Part shown: in pieces, positions 8,111 to 17,903 of the stretch
How the letters are laid out: every line of letters starts with the position of its first letter
Position numbering within the stretch: position 1 is the stretch's first letter
DNA from: Corynebacterium gallinarum
GTDB taxonomy: Bacteria; Actinomycetota; Actinomycetes; Mycobacteriales; Mycobacteriaceae
Direction of reading: 5' to 3'
DNA length: 53,243 bases
Assembly (NCBI RefSeq): GCF_014837045.1
Contig: NZ_JACSPR010000015.1
Location: forward strand, 1-53,243
The notes under the pieces: model-generated
What the model was told of the DNA's origin: nothing
Seen by the model: the letters and a program-made list of their open reading frames with translations, nothing else
Databases searched by the model: none
Translations under genes and position numbers: made by a program

Positions 8111-8138
8111 GGAACTAATTCTCCTAGACCCTGTCTCA

Positions 8139-8810
8139 AATCACCATACGGGCGCAGTGGAGGCGTTGATCGTCTTCATGACGCGGGAGGAGGGGAAGCT
8201 CGCTCAAGTCCGTTTTGTCCTTGAACCGGATGAGGCACTGAACTGGTCGTCAGGAGATATTTCCGATACGCATCTTGATGGAGGGGGACAGGTGGTCGAA
8301 TACCATGGGCGTGATGCGATCACCGCCCTTGAGGATCACCGCCTGGTAGATGCAATAGTGCGCCGACTGACGAAGATGCGCAGCAGGAGGAAGCGGTATC
8401 GGAGGAATGATTGGCACAATCCCTGGCTGTGGAATCTTGCCAGTCAGGGAAAGGTGAGTAGCTCACGTGAAAGCTCATCCATCAGCCAGGCCGAGAATTA
8501 TGCGGCTGAAGATGTGTGGCGTATGCAACGTCAACGTACTGGCCAGCAGCGATTTCGTGCTCTACTTTTGGAATCATATCCGGCAGAGTGTGCGGTGTGC
8601 GGGGTTGATATCGTTGAAGTTCTCGAAGCTGCGCATCTGGTTCCGCACTCCACCGTGGTTGACTACCACCCTGACAATGGGCGGTTGCTATGTGCAAACC
8701 ATCACCGAGCATTCGATGCCGGTCTATACGAATGGACATCGGAAAAATTCAGATGGACTGGATCAGGTTCCGAGCCCTTCCTCGGGGGTCGGATTCATCA
8801 GGTCCCGTAG
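8139..8810 (+). pseudogene. HNH endonuclease gene, C-terminal fragment
   Basis: The frame continues from the IS end to a stop at 8810 and encodes a clear HNH domain: CAVCGVDIVEVLEAAHLVPHS, then a segment with NGRLLCANHHRAFD, containing the zinc-type CxxC and the H-N-H residues. The fragment could be translated from an ATG at 8109 inside the IS, giving a protein of about 234 residues with an intact nuclease domain. Its original N-terminal part is probably at 6111-6439. It overlaps the end of the convergent PIN gene by 13 bases. Nuclease fold sure, biological role (restriction-like, Septu PtuB-like or other) unknown. Confidence 0.7.
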
Positions 8811-9268
8811 GCAGCTAGAGCTTGATCCAAAGACCAAATTGTTGCGTCCATTTTAGTTCGCTGCTGATATTGGTAGCATTCGGTGAGAATACATAAGTCA
8901 CCGGTGCCCACCCCCGCAGAAGCATGGTCAATATAGGATGTTCCTGTGCCTGCTCCTGCCATCAGCATCTCCAAAAAGGTCCTGTTCCAGGCAATGTCAT
9001 GTAGTGTCCAGGGAGCCTTCTTTTCAATGATCAAGCTGAGCATCTGCGAAAAGCGATCAGCTGTCTTCCGCCGGTGGTCACCATTTTTAATCTGGGCAAT
9101 ATGGTTCCCAGTTTCAATCACAGTGGTTATGGGAAGTACATAAAGGGCATCATCCTCTCTGAGACGGTCAGCCATCTGTGCGCTTATCTCGGAAGCCTGC
9201 TGGTCCAAACCCGGTACAGGAAGGAGATTGCAGAGTACAGAGGTGTCAACAAACACTACTTTAGGCAT
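8798..9268 (-). CDS. PIN-domain protein, coupled to an AAA ATPase
   Basis: 156 residues forming one PIN-like nuclease domain. It opens with VVFVDTSVL (D8), has the second acid in TTVIETGNH (E52), D124 in GDLCIL, and ends with IWSLDQALAAYG (D149), so the acidic metal-binding set looks complete. PIN domains are Mg-dependent RNases and the usual toxins of VapC-type modules. No VapB-like antitoxin is next to it. Instead its ATG overlaps the stop of the upstream ATPase gene as TGATG, so the two are translationally coupled and probably act together. The 3' end overlaps the HNH fragment on the other strand by 13 bases. Fold call good; function as effector of a two-gene system is inference. Confidence 0.8.
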   Translation of the reverse strand: MPKVVFVDTSVLCNLLPVPGLDQQASEISAQMADRLREDDALYVLPITTVIETGNHIAQIKNGDHRRKTADRFSQMLSLIIEKKAPWTLHDIAWNRTFLEMLMAGAGTGTSYIDHASAGVGTGDLCILTECYQYQQRTKMDATIWSLDQALAAYGT

Positions 9269-10689
9269 CAGTTCACCCCGAGAAATTTTTCAAACTCAGA
9301 AAAATCACGGGATTCGATAACATCATCCACCAGCTTTCCAGCGGTGACAGCGTCTCCTAGTGTCCCTTCCGCCAAGGCGCGGGCGTAACCGGGAAGCTGG
9401 GTCAGGGGAGTCAACCTGCTATACCCGGTATCCGGATCCCGGTGACACACGATGATGCTGTCATTGAGGATGCCTTCGGCGGCATCAAGGAGCGCCGGGC
9501 TGTGGGTGGTTGCCAGCACACGTACGGATGTTTCATGATGGCTTTGTTGGATCAGATCCAGAATACGATGTGCCTGGGAGGGGTGCAGACCGTTTTCCAA
9601 CTCCTCGATGACGATGAGGACCCCTCCTGAAACAGGGGAGTCTATACGCCCGACACCTATGAAGTTGTCTATATCTAGACTTTCCCGAGTTGATTTCAGT
9701 GTGGTTGCAATCGCGAGAATGCGTAGCAAACCGTCACTCATCTCGCGAGCAGGTGTCAATTCCTTTACCAACCTTGTGATCGGTCCTCGTTTCTCCTCCA
9801 GTTGCAGCATGACATCCTGCAGGGAGGACTTAGCGAAAGAAATATCCACAACTTGTTCATCTGCAATTTTCTTTGTCAGGTCGACGATTTCATCAAAGGA
9901 GCTTAGGTCACGCTGTTGGAGTTGGTATAGAGCTGGAGATAAATTTTCTCCGGTTCTACGCAAGGTGGTGTCATGAACAGGAACAAAGGCACGCATAAGG
10001 TGAGGGACAGGGTCGATGTGAAAAGTGCCCCGAAGTGCGGAAATGACGATGCCAATAGCAGTGAGGATTGACCTTTCAGTCTGATTTACACCTTGAAGAG
10101 TATTGGCGATCTGGGTGAGTATAGGGCGATCATCACGAAAGTACCGTGCCGGATTCACTCCCTTCTTTCCACTGTAGATCTCGACTTCAATTCCGGGGGA
10201 GTCTGGTGACGCGTCCCTGGTCTGGAATATGCTGACCGCCTTATGCATCGTTCCGCTCTTAGCCGCGACTGCGGGCCCCTCCAGACGCTCCTCGACAATT
10301 TTCAGATCAGGATCAACTTGTACTGAGATCGAGTAAGAAAAATCTTGTCCATCGTGAATAACAGTGCAACCCAGACTGAATTCATGGCTACCGTGGGGAG
10401 CACATCCACGGGATCCACCACGTACCATCCCTGCTTGACGTCGCCGACCATCAAGCGCATCCGCTAACACCTCCCCACCGGCAAGTCGGGACAAAACATC
10501 CAGTCCATCAAGTGCATTGGACTTTCCAGAACTATTCCTCCCCGTGAGAAAGGTAATGTCTGCTATCGGGAGAGTTGCATTCCTGAAGGATTTGAACGCG
10601 TCGAGTCTCAGTTCAGTAATCATGGGGTGGGACATATACGACTCCGTCAGGCGGTTGGCTAGGGTCTGCCTCAACTCTACTGCAGACAT
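9268..10689 (-). CDS. AAA/ABC-type ATPase (AAA_21-like), putative defence ATPase
   Basis: 473 residues (from ATG 10689) of an SMC/RecF-like ATPase. Walker A is GRNSSGKS (about 50-57). An ABC-signature-like segment REMSDGLLR lies near 315-323, Walker B VLIVIEELENGLHP near 357-370, and the H-loop ATTHSP near 393-398. A TOPRIM domain, as in OLD nucleases or GajA, is not seen. An alternative start at ATG 10635 (MSHPMITELRLDAFKSF) has a GGAG ribosome site 8 bases upstream and may be the true one (455 residues). The PIN gene starts in its stop codon. ATPases of this class pair with small effectors in many phage-defence systems. The IS-riddled surroundings and gap between housekeeping genes support an accessory role, but defence is inference. 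Confidence 0.8.
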   Translation of the reverse strand: MSAVELRQTLANRLTESYMSHPMITELRLDAFKSFRNATLPIADITFLTGRNSSGKSNALDGLDVLSRLAGGEVLADALDGRRRQAGMVRGGSRGCAPHGSHEFSLGCTVIHDGQDFSYSISVQVDPDLKIVEERLEGPAVAAKSGTMHKAVSIFQTRDASPDSPGIEVEIYSGKKGVNPARYFRDDRPILTQIANTLQGVNQTERSILTAIGIVISALRGTFHIDPVPHLMRAFVPVHDTTLRRTGENLSPALYQLQQRDLSSFDEIVDLTKKIADEQVVDISFAKSSLQDVMLQLEEKRGPITRLVKELTPAREMSDGLLRILAIATTLKSTRESLDIDNFIGVGRIDSPVSGGVLIVIEELENGLHPSQAHRILDLIQQSHHETSVRVLATTHSPALLDAAEGILNDSIIVCHRDPDTGYSRLTPLTQLPGYARALAEGTLGDAVTAGKLVDDVIESRDFSEFEKFLGVN

Positions 10690-10762
10690 GATCCCCGGAG
10701 ATAAGGGTCTGGTTGATCCTCCTGATCAGCTTCTTCGGGCGTTTCCTATAGCGATCTGATCC

Positions 10763-13057
10763 CTACATCTCCCACTCACCAACGATGGTCAGGCTCTGGG
10801 TGGCACGGGTGACCGCCACATACAGATCCTGCAGGCCCTGCGGCGATTCCTCCAAAATGCCCGCCGGGTCCACCACGATGACATGGTCGAATTCCAGGCC
10901 CTTGATCTCATCGACCACGTAATGGTGCACGCCGTCCACAAACGCCGCCCGGGAGGAGATCACCGCGGTCAGGCGGTCGCCGTCAAAAGCCTCCTTGAGC
11001 TTGTCGACGTCCGCCCCCGCCCCCACGTACCCCACCTTGTGCCCGGAGTCACGGATGGCGGTGGCCGGCGTCATCTGAGGATTAATCTGGGCGAGGATCC
11101 GGTTGGCCAGGACCATGATCTCCGAGGGGGTGCGGTAGTTCACCGTCAGTTCGTGGTGGCGGAACCGGTTGTTGATGAACGGTGCCAGGGACTCCGCCCA
11201 GTCATCCACACCGGCGGGGGACCCGGTCTGGGCGATATCACCCACCAGGGTCATCCAGCGTGACGGGCTACGACGGAACACCATGCGCCATTCCATGGGG
11301 GAGAGCTCCTGCGCCTCATCGACGATGACATGCCCGTAAGCCCATTTGTGATCGGCCTGCGCACGTTCGGCGGTGGAGCGGATGTCACGGACCTCCTGGC
11401 GCTGGGCGAGGGTCTCGGCGTCGATGATGTCGAAGGCGGAGAGCACCTCGGCATCGGGATCCAGGTCGGCGTCATCATCGATATCCGAGGACTGGGAGGA
11501 ACTGAGCACATCGAGGACCTCCTGGGCGTCTTCGATCTCTTGGCGCCACTTCTTCTCCGCCTCCTCGCGGGCCTCCTCCGGGTCGGGGAGACCGATGAGG
11601 GTGGCCAACTCGTCGAGAAGCGCCGCGTCGGACGGGGCCCACGGGGACCCCGGCGCGCGCAGCAGGGCCGACCGGGTTTCATCGTCGTATCCGGCGGCGG
11701 CGATGTCGATGCGGGCGGGGTCGGTCAGCAGGTCCTCCAGGACCTGATGTGGGGACAGCTCCGGCCAGAACCCGTCGACCACGGAGACGAGGGTGGCGTC
11801 GTCAAGCAGGTCGTCGTGGAGCTGATCGATGTCCGCGCCCGACAGCAGGTTGCGCCCACCCAGGGGATCGGCGCCGATGGTCACCGCCATCTGGTGCGCC
11901 AGCTGCTCGGTGAGGTGTGCGCGGAAGACGGGGCGGGCCAGGTTATGGGGCTGGCGGGAGCGGCGGGCGCGGGTGCGGGATTTCGCCACCGTGGCCGCGT
12001 CGATGGAGATGACGATGCCATCCACCGTCACCTCCACCGGGGTTTCCGGCACGGTCTGGTACGCCCTGACCGCCTCCTGGAGGATACCGGCTATCTCCGC
12101 AGAGCCCTTGATCTCGCGGGTGAGCAGATCCTCCGTGCCCGTCGGGGTGACACCCGGGTAGAGCTCACCGATGGTGGATAGCACCACGCCCGTTTCACCC
12201 AGCTCCGGCAACACGCGGGAGATGTATTCCAGGAAGGTCCGGTTGGGTCCGATGATGAGCACACCGGACTTGGCCAGCTGCTCCCGCCAGGTGTAGAGCA
12301 GGTAGGCCACCCGGTGGAGCGCCACGGCCGTCTTACCGGTGCCCGGCCCGCCCTGGACCACCATCACCCCGCGGGTGGAATCGCGGATGATCTCATCCTG
12401 CTCACGCTGGATGGTCTCCACAATATTGGTCATATGGCCCGTGCGGGCCGCCTGTAACGCCTGGTGGAGGGCTGATTCCGAACCCACACCGCTCTGGGGC
12501 ACGGCAGCTGTGGCGACAGTGCCGGACAGCACCTCATCATCGATGCCGGTGACGGTGCGACCCCGGGTGCGGATATGACGACGCACCTCCACGCCCTCCG
12601 GCTTCACGGTGGTGGCCAGGTAGAACGGCCGCGCCATCGGCGCACGCCAGTCGAGCAGGAGCGTGCGGTAGTTGTCCTCGCGGTCATCCAGACCCATGCG
12701 CCCGATATAACGACGGTCCAGATCCGGGCGCCCGGGGACCGGGGTGTCGATCTCCTCAGGCTCCGCCTGCACATCAATGCGACCGAACACCAGACCCAGC
12801 TGCGCCAGGTTGAGCCGGTCGAGCTTCTGGTTCAGACCGTGGTACTCCGTCTCACGGCGCACCAGGGCCTCCGGATCCGGGTTGGTCGGATCCACGTCCT
12901 TCATCACATCCGCCAGACGCTCATTCGCCCGGGCCACCTCATCGTCGAGGCGCTGGAACAGGGTGTCCACGTAGGCCTGTTCCTCCCGGATCGCGGAGTC
13001 AAGCTCAGGGCGGTCGGTGCTTTCCGACGTCTGATCGGCGCGGCGTTGAGTGGTCAC
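10763..13057 (-). CDS. helD: HelD-like RNA polymerase recycling ATPase (UvrD/SF1-type)
   Basis: 764 residues from a GTG at 13057, which has a near-perfect ribosome site (AGGAGG, 9 bases upstream); a frame extending to 13099 is less likely. The N-terminal coiled-coil arm (about 20-90, e.g. EEQAYVDTLFQRL) precedes a split SF1 helicase core: Walker A GGPGTGKT (about 236-243), the DEAQE Walker B box (VIVDEAQELSPMEW), and C-terminal motifs including VNYRTPSEI and LYVAVTRATQ. In Gram-positives HelD enters the RNA polymerase channels and frees stalled enzyme. The actinobacterial class can also counter rifamycin (HelR); which applies here is unknown. Single gene on the minus strand. Confidence 0.88.
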   Translation of the reverse strand: MTTQRRADQTSESTDRPELDSAIREEQAYVDTLFQRLDDEVARANERLADVMKDVDPTNPDPEALVRRETEYHGLNQKLDRLNLAQLGLVFGRIDVQAEPEEIDTPVPGRPDLDRRYIGRMGLDDREDNYRTLLLDWRAPMARPFYLATTVKPEGVEVRRHIRTRGRTVTGIDDEVLSGTVATAAVPQSGVGSESALHQALQAARTGHMTNIVETIQREQDEIIRDSTRGVMVVQGGPGTGKTAVALHRVAYLLYTWREQLAKSGVLIIGPNRTFLEYISRVLPELGETGVVLSTIGELYPGVTPTGTEDLLTREIKGSAEIAGILQEAVRAYQTVPETPVEVTVDGIVISIDAATVAKSRTRARRSRQPHNLARPVFRAHLTEQLAHQMAVTIGADPLGGRNLLSGADIDQLHDDLLDDATLVSVVDGFWPELSPHQVLEDLLTDPARIDIAAAGYDDETRSALLRAPGSPWAPSDAALLDELATLIGLPDPEEAREEAEKKWRQEIEDAQEVLDVLSSSQSSDIDDDADLDPDAEVLSAFDIIDAETLAQRQEVRDIRSTAERAQADHKWAYGHVIVDEAQELSPMEWRMVFRRSPSRWMTLVGDIAQTGSPAGVDDWAESLAPFINNRFRHHELTVNYRTPSEIMVLANRILAQINPQMTPATAIRDSGHKVGYVGAGADVDKLKEAFDGDRLTAVISSRAAFVDGVHHYVVDEIKGLEFDHVIVVDPAGILEESPQGLQDLYVAVTRATQSLTIVGEWEM

Positions 13058-13192
13058 TCCGGAAGGCCTCCTGGGTTTTCGACGGTGTGCGAGTGGCAAT
13101 CCACTCTATCGGTTGTTCAACACCGGAGAGTCATCCATCATTCCAGACCCCGTCCGCGCACCGGCGCACGGGGTTGGCTGGGCATGAGAAAA

Positions 13193-13244
13193 CGCCACGG
13201 GAACGGAAGGGGAGTGGAGCATCCCCCGGGGCCGTCCCGTGGCG
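13193..13244 (-). terminator. Terminator of the DoxX-family gene
   Basis: Long stem CGCCACGGGA...TCCCGTGGCG lying 31 bases past the stop of the DoxX gene (13275). On the minus strand it is followed by TTTTCTC. Confidence 0.8.
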
Positions 13245-13274
13245 TGATCGTGGCGTGTGAGCCGATTGAACGGT

Positions 13275-14090
13275 CTAGACGTTGATCTTCTTGACCTTCT
13301 TCTGCGCGGCGCTCAGTGCCTTGTCGGCGCGACTCTGCAGCTTGTCGGCGTTCTTGTTGGCTTTCTTGGCTGCCTTGCCGGTGGTCTCGCCGGCAACCTT
13401 GAGTGCGAAGTTGGCGCGCTCCTGGGCCTTGCCGGCTGCCTTGACGGCACCCTTCTTGGCGGTCTTGGCGTTGTCCTGCGCCATCTTCAGCCAGTCATCC
13501 TTGTTGTCCTCGACGTACTCCTGCGCCACGTGGGCGTACTCGGCGACCTTGTCGGAGGCGTCATGGAACCAGTCGGATGCCTTGTCGGTCATCTTCTCGG
13601 TCTCGGACTTGGTGGGCAGGGCCTGCTGGATCTGCTTCTTGCCGGTGGAGGCAGCCTTGGTGGCGCGCCATTTCAGACCCGGCTTGCCCTGGGTGTCCAC
13701 GGAGGTGATGAACAGTCCACCGAGCAGGGCGACGTTGGTCATGAAACCGTTGCGACGGTTGCGCTTTTCCTCCTCATCCTGGGTCTCCCAGAAGGCGTTG
13801 CGCGCCAGGATCGTGGGAACGGTGACCACGGCGAGCGTGGTCGCGGAGAGACGGGGTGCCTTGCCCAGCGCGAGCAGGGAACCTGCGCCGACCTTGGTGC
13901 CACCGATGATCTGGGCCACCAGCTCGGGATCGCTGGAGATGCGCTTGGCGTATTTGCGTGGGAGCACATAGCGGATACGGTCCAGAACCACCTCGGTGCC
14001 TTCCACATGTGCCTGGGTGTTCAAGAGGGTATCTGCACCATCGGCGATGTAGACCGATGCGAGCATGGGCCGGGCGATCTTGCGGATCAT
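13275..14090 (-). CDS. DoxX-family membrane protein with Lys/Ala-rich tail
   Basis: 271 residues. The first 140 or so form a DoxX-type membrane domain (MIRKIARPMLASVYIADGAD, hydrophobic helices near 60-100 and 115-130). The last 130 are soluble and highly charged (repeats such as KAAGKAQERA and KKANKNADKL), resembling heparin- or DNA-binding alanine-lysine tails. DoxX proteins in actinobacteria have been tied to redox and oxidative-stress responses (the mycobacterial membrane oxidoreductase complex). The role of the tail is unknown. Ribosome site AGGAG lies 10 bases before the ATG. It stands alone, with its own terminator downstream. Confidence 0.82.
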   Translation of the reverse strand: MIRKIARPMLASVYIADGADTLLNTQAHVEGTEVVLDRIRYVLPRKYAKRISSDPELVAQIIGGTKVGAGSLLALGKAPRLSATTLAVVTVPTILARNAFWETQDEEEKRNRRNGFMTNVALLGGLFITSVDTQGKPGLKWRATKAASTGKKQIQQALPTKSETEKMTDKASDWFHDASDKVAEYAHVAQEYVEDNKDDWLKMAQDNAKTAKKGAVKAAGKAQERANFALKVAGETTGKAAKKANKNADKLQSRADKALSAAQKKVKKINV

Positions 14091-14275
14091 GATTCTATGC
14101 TCCTATTCAACGCGTTGTTCCCAGGGCAATCCGCCACCATCAGGCGGCCTGGGTCTTTACTCAGAGGTTTTCTCTAACGCCCAATCGTACCTAGGTTATG
14201 ACCGGTTCGTCGGGCTCTGACCATCATTCCCGGAACATGTGCTGCTTTGCCAGTAACCGTTCAGGAAACGATAAG

Positions 14276-14307
14276 AAAACCCCCGGTGGTGGCCTCTCCG
14301 GCGGGGG
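14276..14307 (-). terminator. Terminator of the MBL-fold hydrolase gene
   Basis: Stem of CCCCCG / CGGGGG with inner pairing, followed on the minus strand by TTTTCTT, about 20 bases beyond the stop at 14329. Confidence 0.75.
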
Positions 14308-14328
14308 AGACGGGGTGAATTTAACGTC

Positions 14329-14931
14329 CTACCAGCGACGTTCCCACCACACCTCGAGCTCGGGGCGTTCATCCCCGAGGGTGGTTTCCCGGCCGTGGCC
14401 GGGCCACACGATGGAATCATCGGGGTAGACATCGAAGAGGCGCTGCTTGACGTCGTTGAACAGGCGGATGAAATCACCCTCACTACTGGTCTTACCCAGT
14501 CCGCCGGGGAACAGGCTGTCGCCGACGAAGAGGTTGACGCGACCGTCGATCTCCGCGGCGAGGGCCGCACCACCCGGGGTGTGCCCGCGCAGGATGGCGA
14601 TGGGGAACTGGTGACCCTCGAACTCGACTGTGTCCCCGTGTTCCAGCTCCACATCCACCGGGGCGGGCAGGGCGGGAACCTCGAGGAAAGGTGCATAATG
14701 GGTTGCGCCGGTAGCCTGGAGGACCTGCTGCAGGGCCCGGACATGATCGGCGTGCCGGTGGGTGGTCAGCACCGTGGTGATGGTCACACCGGCATCCTCT
14801 GCCATCTTCAGGATCGCCGGGGCGTCATCGGCGGCGTCGATGAGCAGACCCTTATCGCCCGAGGTCAGAAGGTAACAGTTGTTGTCCATCTTGGACACGG
14901 AAATGCGGTGCAATTTAAGCTCGTTGGTCAT
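14329..14931 (-). CDS. MBL-fold metallo-hydrolase, glyoxalase II-like
   Basis: 200 residues from ATG 14931. The metallo-beta-lactamase signature HRHADH (58-63) and later metal ligands in GHTPGG and VGDSLFPGG, with GHG near the C-terminus (WPGHGRETT), are present. This matches the small actinobacterial hydroxyacylglutathione-hydrolase-like group. Substrate unknown: these bacteria lack glutathione, so a mycothiol or other thioester is more likely. No Shine-Dalgarno is seen. A TACTCT box ends 7 bases before the ATG, so the message may be leaderless. It diverges from uvrA, with about 100 bases between the starts. Confidence 0.85.
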   Translation of the reverse strand: MTNELKLHRISVSKMDNNCYLLTSGDKGLLIDAADDAPAILKMAEDAGVTITTVLTTHRHADHVRALQQVLQATGATHYAPFLEVPALPAPVDVELEHGDTVEFEGHQFPIAILRGHTPGGAALAAEIDGRVNLFVGDSLFPGGLGKTSSEGDFIRLFNDVKQRLFDVYPDDSIVWPGHGRETTLGDERPELEVWWERRW

Positions 14932-15035
14932 GCAGGCCAGAGTAGCGAAATTTCTCTCTTCGTTGGTATGTTCGAAGGTATTGCTTTCATTGGATTCATT
15001 TCTCCCCACACTATTTCTGAAGGGCAGTTGAGCAA

Positions 15036-17903
15036 GTGGCTGATCGCCTCGTAGTGCGCGGTGCGCGCGAACACAACCTCAAGGGCGTGGACATTGACCT
15101 GCCACGCGATTCGATGGTGGTGTTCACCGGTCTCTCCGGTTCCGGAAAGTCCTCCCTGGCCTTTGACACCATCTTCGCCGAGGGGCAGCGCAGGTATGTG
15201 GAGTCCCTCTCCAGCTATGCCCGCATGTTCCTGGGACAGATGGATAAACCCGATGTGGACCTGATCGATGGTCTCTCCCCGGCGGTGTCCATCGACCAGA
15301 AATCCACCAACCGCAACCCGCGGTCCACGGTGGGCACGATCACCGAGGTCTATGACTACCTGCGTCTGCTGTTCTCCCGCGCGGGTACCGCCTACTGCCC
15401 GGAATGTGGCGCGCCCGTGCAGCGCCAGACCCCGCAGGACATGGTGGACCAGATCCTCGAGATGGAGGAGGGGCTGAAATTCCAGCTCCTGGCCCCGGTG
15501 GTGCGCACCCGCAAGGGTGAGTTCGTCGACCTCTTCGCCGACCTCGCGTCTCAGGGGTACTCCCGCGTGCGTGTCGACGGGGAGGTGTACCCGCTCAGCG
15601 AGCCCCCGACGCTGGAGAAACAGATCAAACACGACATCGACGTGGTGGTCGACCGCCTCCAGGTCAAGGTCAGCCAGAAGCAGCGACTCACCGACTCCCT
15701 CGAGACCGCCCTGCGGCTTGCCGACGGGGTGGTGGTCCTCGAGTTCGTTGACCTGAAGGAGGATGACCCGAACCGTCTGCGTCGTTTCTCCGAGAAGATG
15801 AGCTGCCCGAACGGCCACACCCTGGCCATCGACGAGCTCGAACCCCGCGCCTTCTCCTTCAACTCTCCCTATGGTGCCTGCCCGGCCTGTGACGGTCTGG
15901 GTGTGCGCACCGAGGTGGACATCGATCTCATCGTGCCCGATCCAGATGCGCCCGCGGTCAAGTCGATCCAGCCGTGGAACTCCAGCCCCAACTCCAAGTA
16001 CTTCGAGAAGCTCATTGAGGGTCTGGCCTCGGCACTGGATTTCGACCCCCAGACCCCGTACAGCAAGCTCACCGCCGCGCAGCGCAAGGCCCTGATCCAC
16101 GGATCTAAGCAGGAGGTCAGCGTCCGGTACAAGAACCGTTATGGACGCGTCCGCGCCTGGACCGCCCCCTTCGAGGGTGTCATGGGGTATTTCGATCGCA
16201 AGCTGGAGCAGACCGACTCCGAGTCTCAGAAGGACCGTCTGCTCGGATACACCCGCGAGGTGGCCTGCCCAACCTGTCAGGGCGCACGCCTCAAGCCGGA
16301 GATCCTCGCCGTGCGGCTGGATTCCGAGTCCCACGGCCAGCTGTCCATTGCCGGTCTGACCGCCCTGTCGGTCACCGAGGCCTTCGAATTCCTCAACAGC
16401 CTGACCCTGGGCAAGCGCGAGGAGATGATCGCGGGTGCGGTGCTCAAGGAGATCCGCGCACGCCTGAAGTTCCTGCTCGATGTGGGCCTGTCTTACCTCA
16501 CCCTCAACCGCGCCGCCGGCACCCTGTCCGGTGGTGAGGCACAGCGCATCCGCCTGGCCACCCAGATCGGTTCCGGACTGGCCGGCGTGCTCTATGTCCT
16601 CGACGAACCGTCCATCGGCCTGCACCAGCGTGACAACCAGCAGCTGATCAAGACCCTGGAACATCTCCGTGACATCGGCAACACCCTCATCGTGGTCGAG
16701 CATGATGAGGACACCATCCGGCGTGCCGACTACCTCGTCGACATCGGCCCCCGCGCCGGTGAATACGGTGGCGAGGTGGTCTACCAGGGTGAGCCGAAGG
16801 GCATCCTCGATTGTGAGGACTCCATCACCGGTGCCTACCTGTCCGGTCGTCGCACCCTGGGGGTGCCCGACACCCGCCGGGAGATCGACCCGGACCGCAA
16901 GCTGAAGATCGTCGGCGCCCGGGAGAACAACCTCCAAAACGTCGATGTGGAGATCCCCCTCGGTGTTCTGGTGTGCATCACAGGTGTCTCCGGTTCCGGC
17001 AAATCCACCCTCATCAACCAGATCCTGGCGAAGGTACTGGCCAATCAGCTCAACCGCGCCCGCCAGGTACCGGGACGCGCCAAGCGCGTCGAGGGAGTGG
17101 AGCACCTGGACAAGCTCGTGCAGGTGGATCAGTCACCGATCGGCCGGACCCCGCGGTCCAACCCGGCGACTTACACCGGTGTCTTCGACAAGGTACGCAA
17201 CCTCTTCGCAGAGACCACCGAGGCGAAGGTCCGTGGCTACAAGCCCGGACGGTTCTCCTTCAACATCAAGGGCGGCCGCTGCGAGGCCTGCCACGGTGAC
17301 GGCACCCTGAAGATCGAGATGAACTTCCTGCCCGATGTGTATGTCCCGTGTGAGGTCTGCGAGGGCAAGCGCTACAACCGCGAAACCCTCGAGGTGCACT
17401 ACAAGGGCAAGAACATCGCCGAGGTCCTCGACATGCCGATCTCCGAGGCGGCGGAGTTCTTCGAACCGATCAAATCCATCCACCGCTACCTGGCCACCCT
17501 CGTTGATGTGGGGCTCGGGTACGTACGTCTCGGCCAGGCGGCGACCACGCTGTCCGGTGGTGAGGCACAGCGCGTGAAACTGGCCTCCGAGCTCCAGAAG
17601 CGCTCCAACGGCCGCACCGTCTACATCCTGGATGAACCGACCACCGGCCTGCACTTCGAGGACATCCGCAAACTGATGATGGTGATCCAGGGACTGGTGG
17701 ACAAGGGCAACTCCGTCATCGTCATCGAGCACAACCTCGATGTGATCAAAGCCGCCGACTGGATCGTGGACATGGGCCCCGAGGGTGGTTCCGGTGGTGG
17801 CATGGTCGTGGCCGAGGGCACGCCCGAGCAGGTCGCCGAGGTAGAGGGCTCCTATACCGGGCAGTTCCTCAAGGAGATGCTCCAGCCGGTTACCTCCCAG
17901 TAA
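15036..17903 (+). CDS. uvrA: UvrABC system protein A (excinuclease ATPase)
   Basis: 955 residues, full length, starting at GTG with AAGGGCAG upstream. Two ABC ATPase modules: Walker [10 protein letters not shown] (about 32-40) and GVSGSGKST (second half), signature LSGGEAQR twice, and D-loop Walker B segments [10 protein letters not shown] and [10 protein letters not shown]. Zinc sites are [13 protein letters not shown] in the first half and CEACHGDG...CEVCEGKRY in the second. The dimer scans DNA for lesions and loads UvrB. A LexA operator might be expected between the MBL gene and uvrA, but I cannot identify one with confidence. Transcribed singly. Confidence 0.98.
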   Translation: MADRLVVRGAREHNLKGVDIDLPRDSMVVFTGLSGSGKSSLAFDTIFAEGQRRYVESLSSYARMFLGQMDKPDVDLIDGLSPAVSIDQKSTNRNPRSTVGTITEVYDYLRLLFSRAGTAYCPECGAPVQRQTPQDMVDQILEMEEGLKFQLLAPVVRTRKGEFVDLFADLASQGYSRVRVDGEVYPLSEPPTLEKQIKHDIDVVVDRLQVKVSQKQRLTDSLETALRLADGVVVLEFVDLKEDDPNRLRRFSEKMSCPNGHTLAIDELEPRAFSFNSPYGACPACDGLGVRTEVDIDLIVPDPDAPAVKSIQPWNSSPNSKYFEKLIEGLASALDFDPQTPYSKLTAAQRKALIHGSKQEVSVRYKNRYGRVRAWTAPFEGVMGYFDRKLEQTDSESQKDRLLGYTREVACPTCQGARLKPEILAVRLDSESHGQLSIAGLTALSVTEAFEFLNSLTLGKREEMIAGAVLKEIRARLKFLLDVGLSYLTLNRAAGTLSGGEAQRIRLATQIGSGLAGVLYVLDEPSIGLHQRDNQQLIKTLEHLRDIGNTLIVVEHDEDTIRRADYLVDIGPRAGEYGGEVVYQGEPKGILDCEDSITGAYLSGRRTLGVPDTRREIDPDRKLKIVGARENNLQNVDVEIPLGVLVCITGVSGSGKSTLINQILAKVLANQLNRARQVPGRAKRVEGVEHLDKLVQVDQSPIGRTPRSNPATYTGVFDKVRNLFAETTEAKVRGYKPGRFSFNIKGGRCEACHGDGTLKIEMNFLPDVYVPCEVCEGKRYNRETLEVHYKGKNIAEVLDMPISEAAEFFEPIKSIHRYLATLVDVGLGYVRLGQAATTLSGGEAQRVKLASELQKRSNGRTVYILDEPTTGLHFEDIRKLMMVIQGLVDKGNSVIVIEHNLDVIKAADWIVDMGPEGGSGGGMVVAEGTPEQVAEVEGSYTGQFLKEMLQPVTSQ

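Larger units (their letters stand above)
6440..8138 (-). mobile_element. IS3-family insertion sequence, interrupted by a second insertion
   Basis: The element is 1699 bp with terminal TGAGACAG (6440-6447) and its complement CTGTCTCA (8131-8138); the match extends outward to about 10 bp (TTTGAGACAG). It carries orfA and orfB on the minus strand, with a canonical GGGAAAA slippery heptamer for -1 frameshifting at 7853-7859. A 443-bp stretch (6952-7394, including a 7-bp duplication) interrupts orfB just after its first catalytic Asp. Without it the element is 1256 bp, a normal IS3 size. No 3-bp target duplication is visible at the outer ends. Confidence 0.88.

Noticed and set aside
6440..8138. 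Simple restoration of the HNH gene by excising the IS
   Set aside because: The 1699-bp length is not a multiple of three and no target duplication is seen, so one clean insertion does not explain the two fragments.
8798..9268. Simple VapBC toxin-antitoxin module
   Set aside because: No small antitoxin gene precedes the PIN gene; it is fused translationally to a large ATPase instead.
6111..10689. Septu-type system (ATPase plus HNH)
   Set aside because: The HNH gene is on the opposite strand, broken, and not coupled to the ATPase. The partner of the ATPase is the PIN gene.
14928..17105. A 725-codon open frame antisense to uvrA
   Set aside because: It mirrors uvrA codon positions in GC-rich DNA, has no known domain or ribosome site, and uvrA is certain. 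The same applies to the long antisense frames over argJ-argB-argD (38834-41299) and argG-argH (43662-45488).
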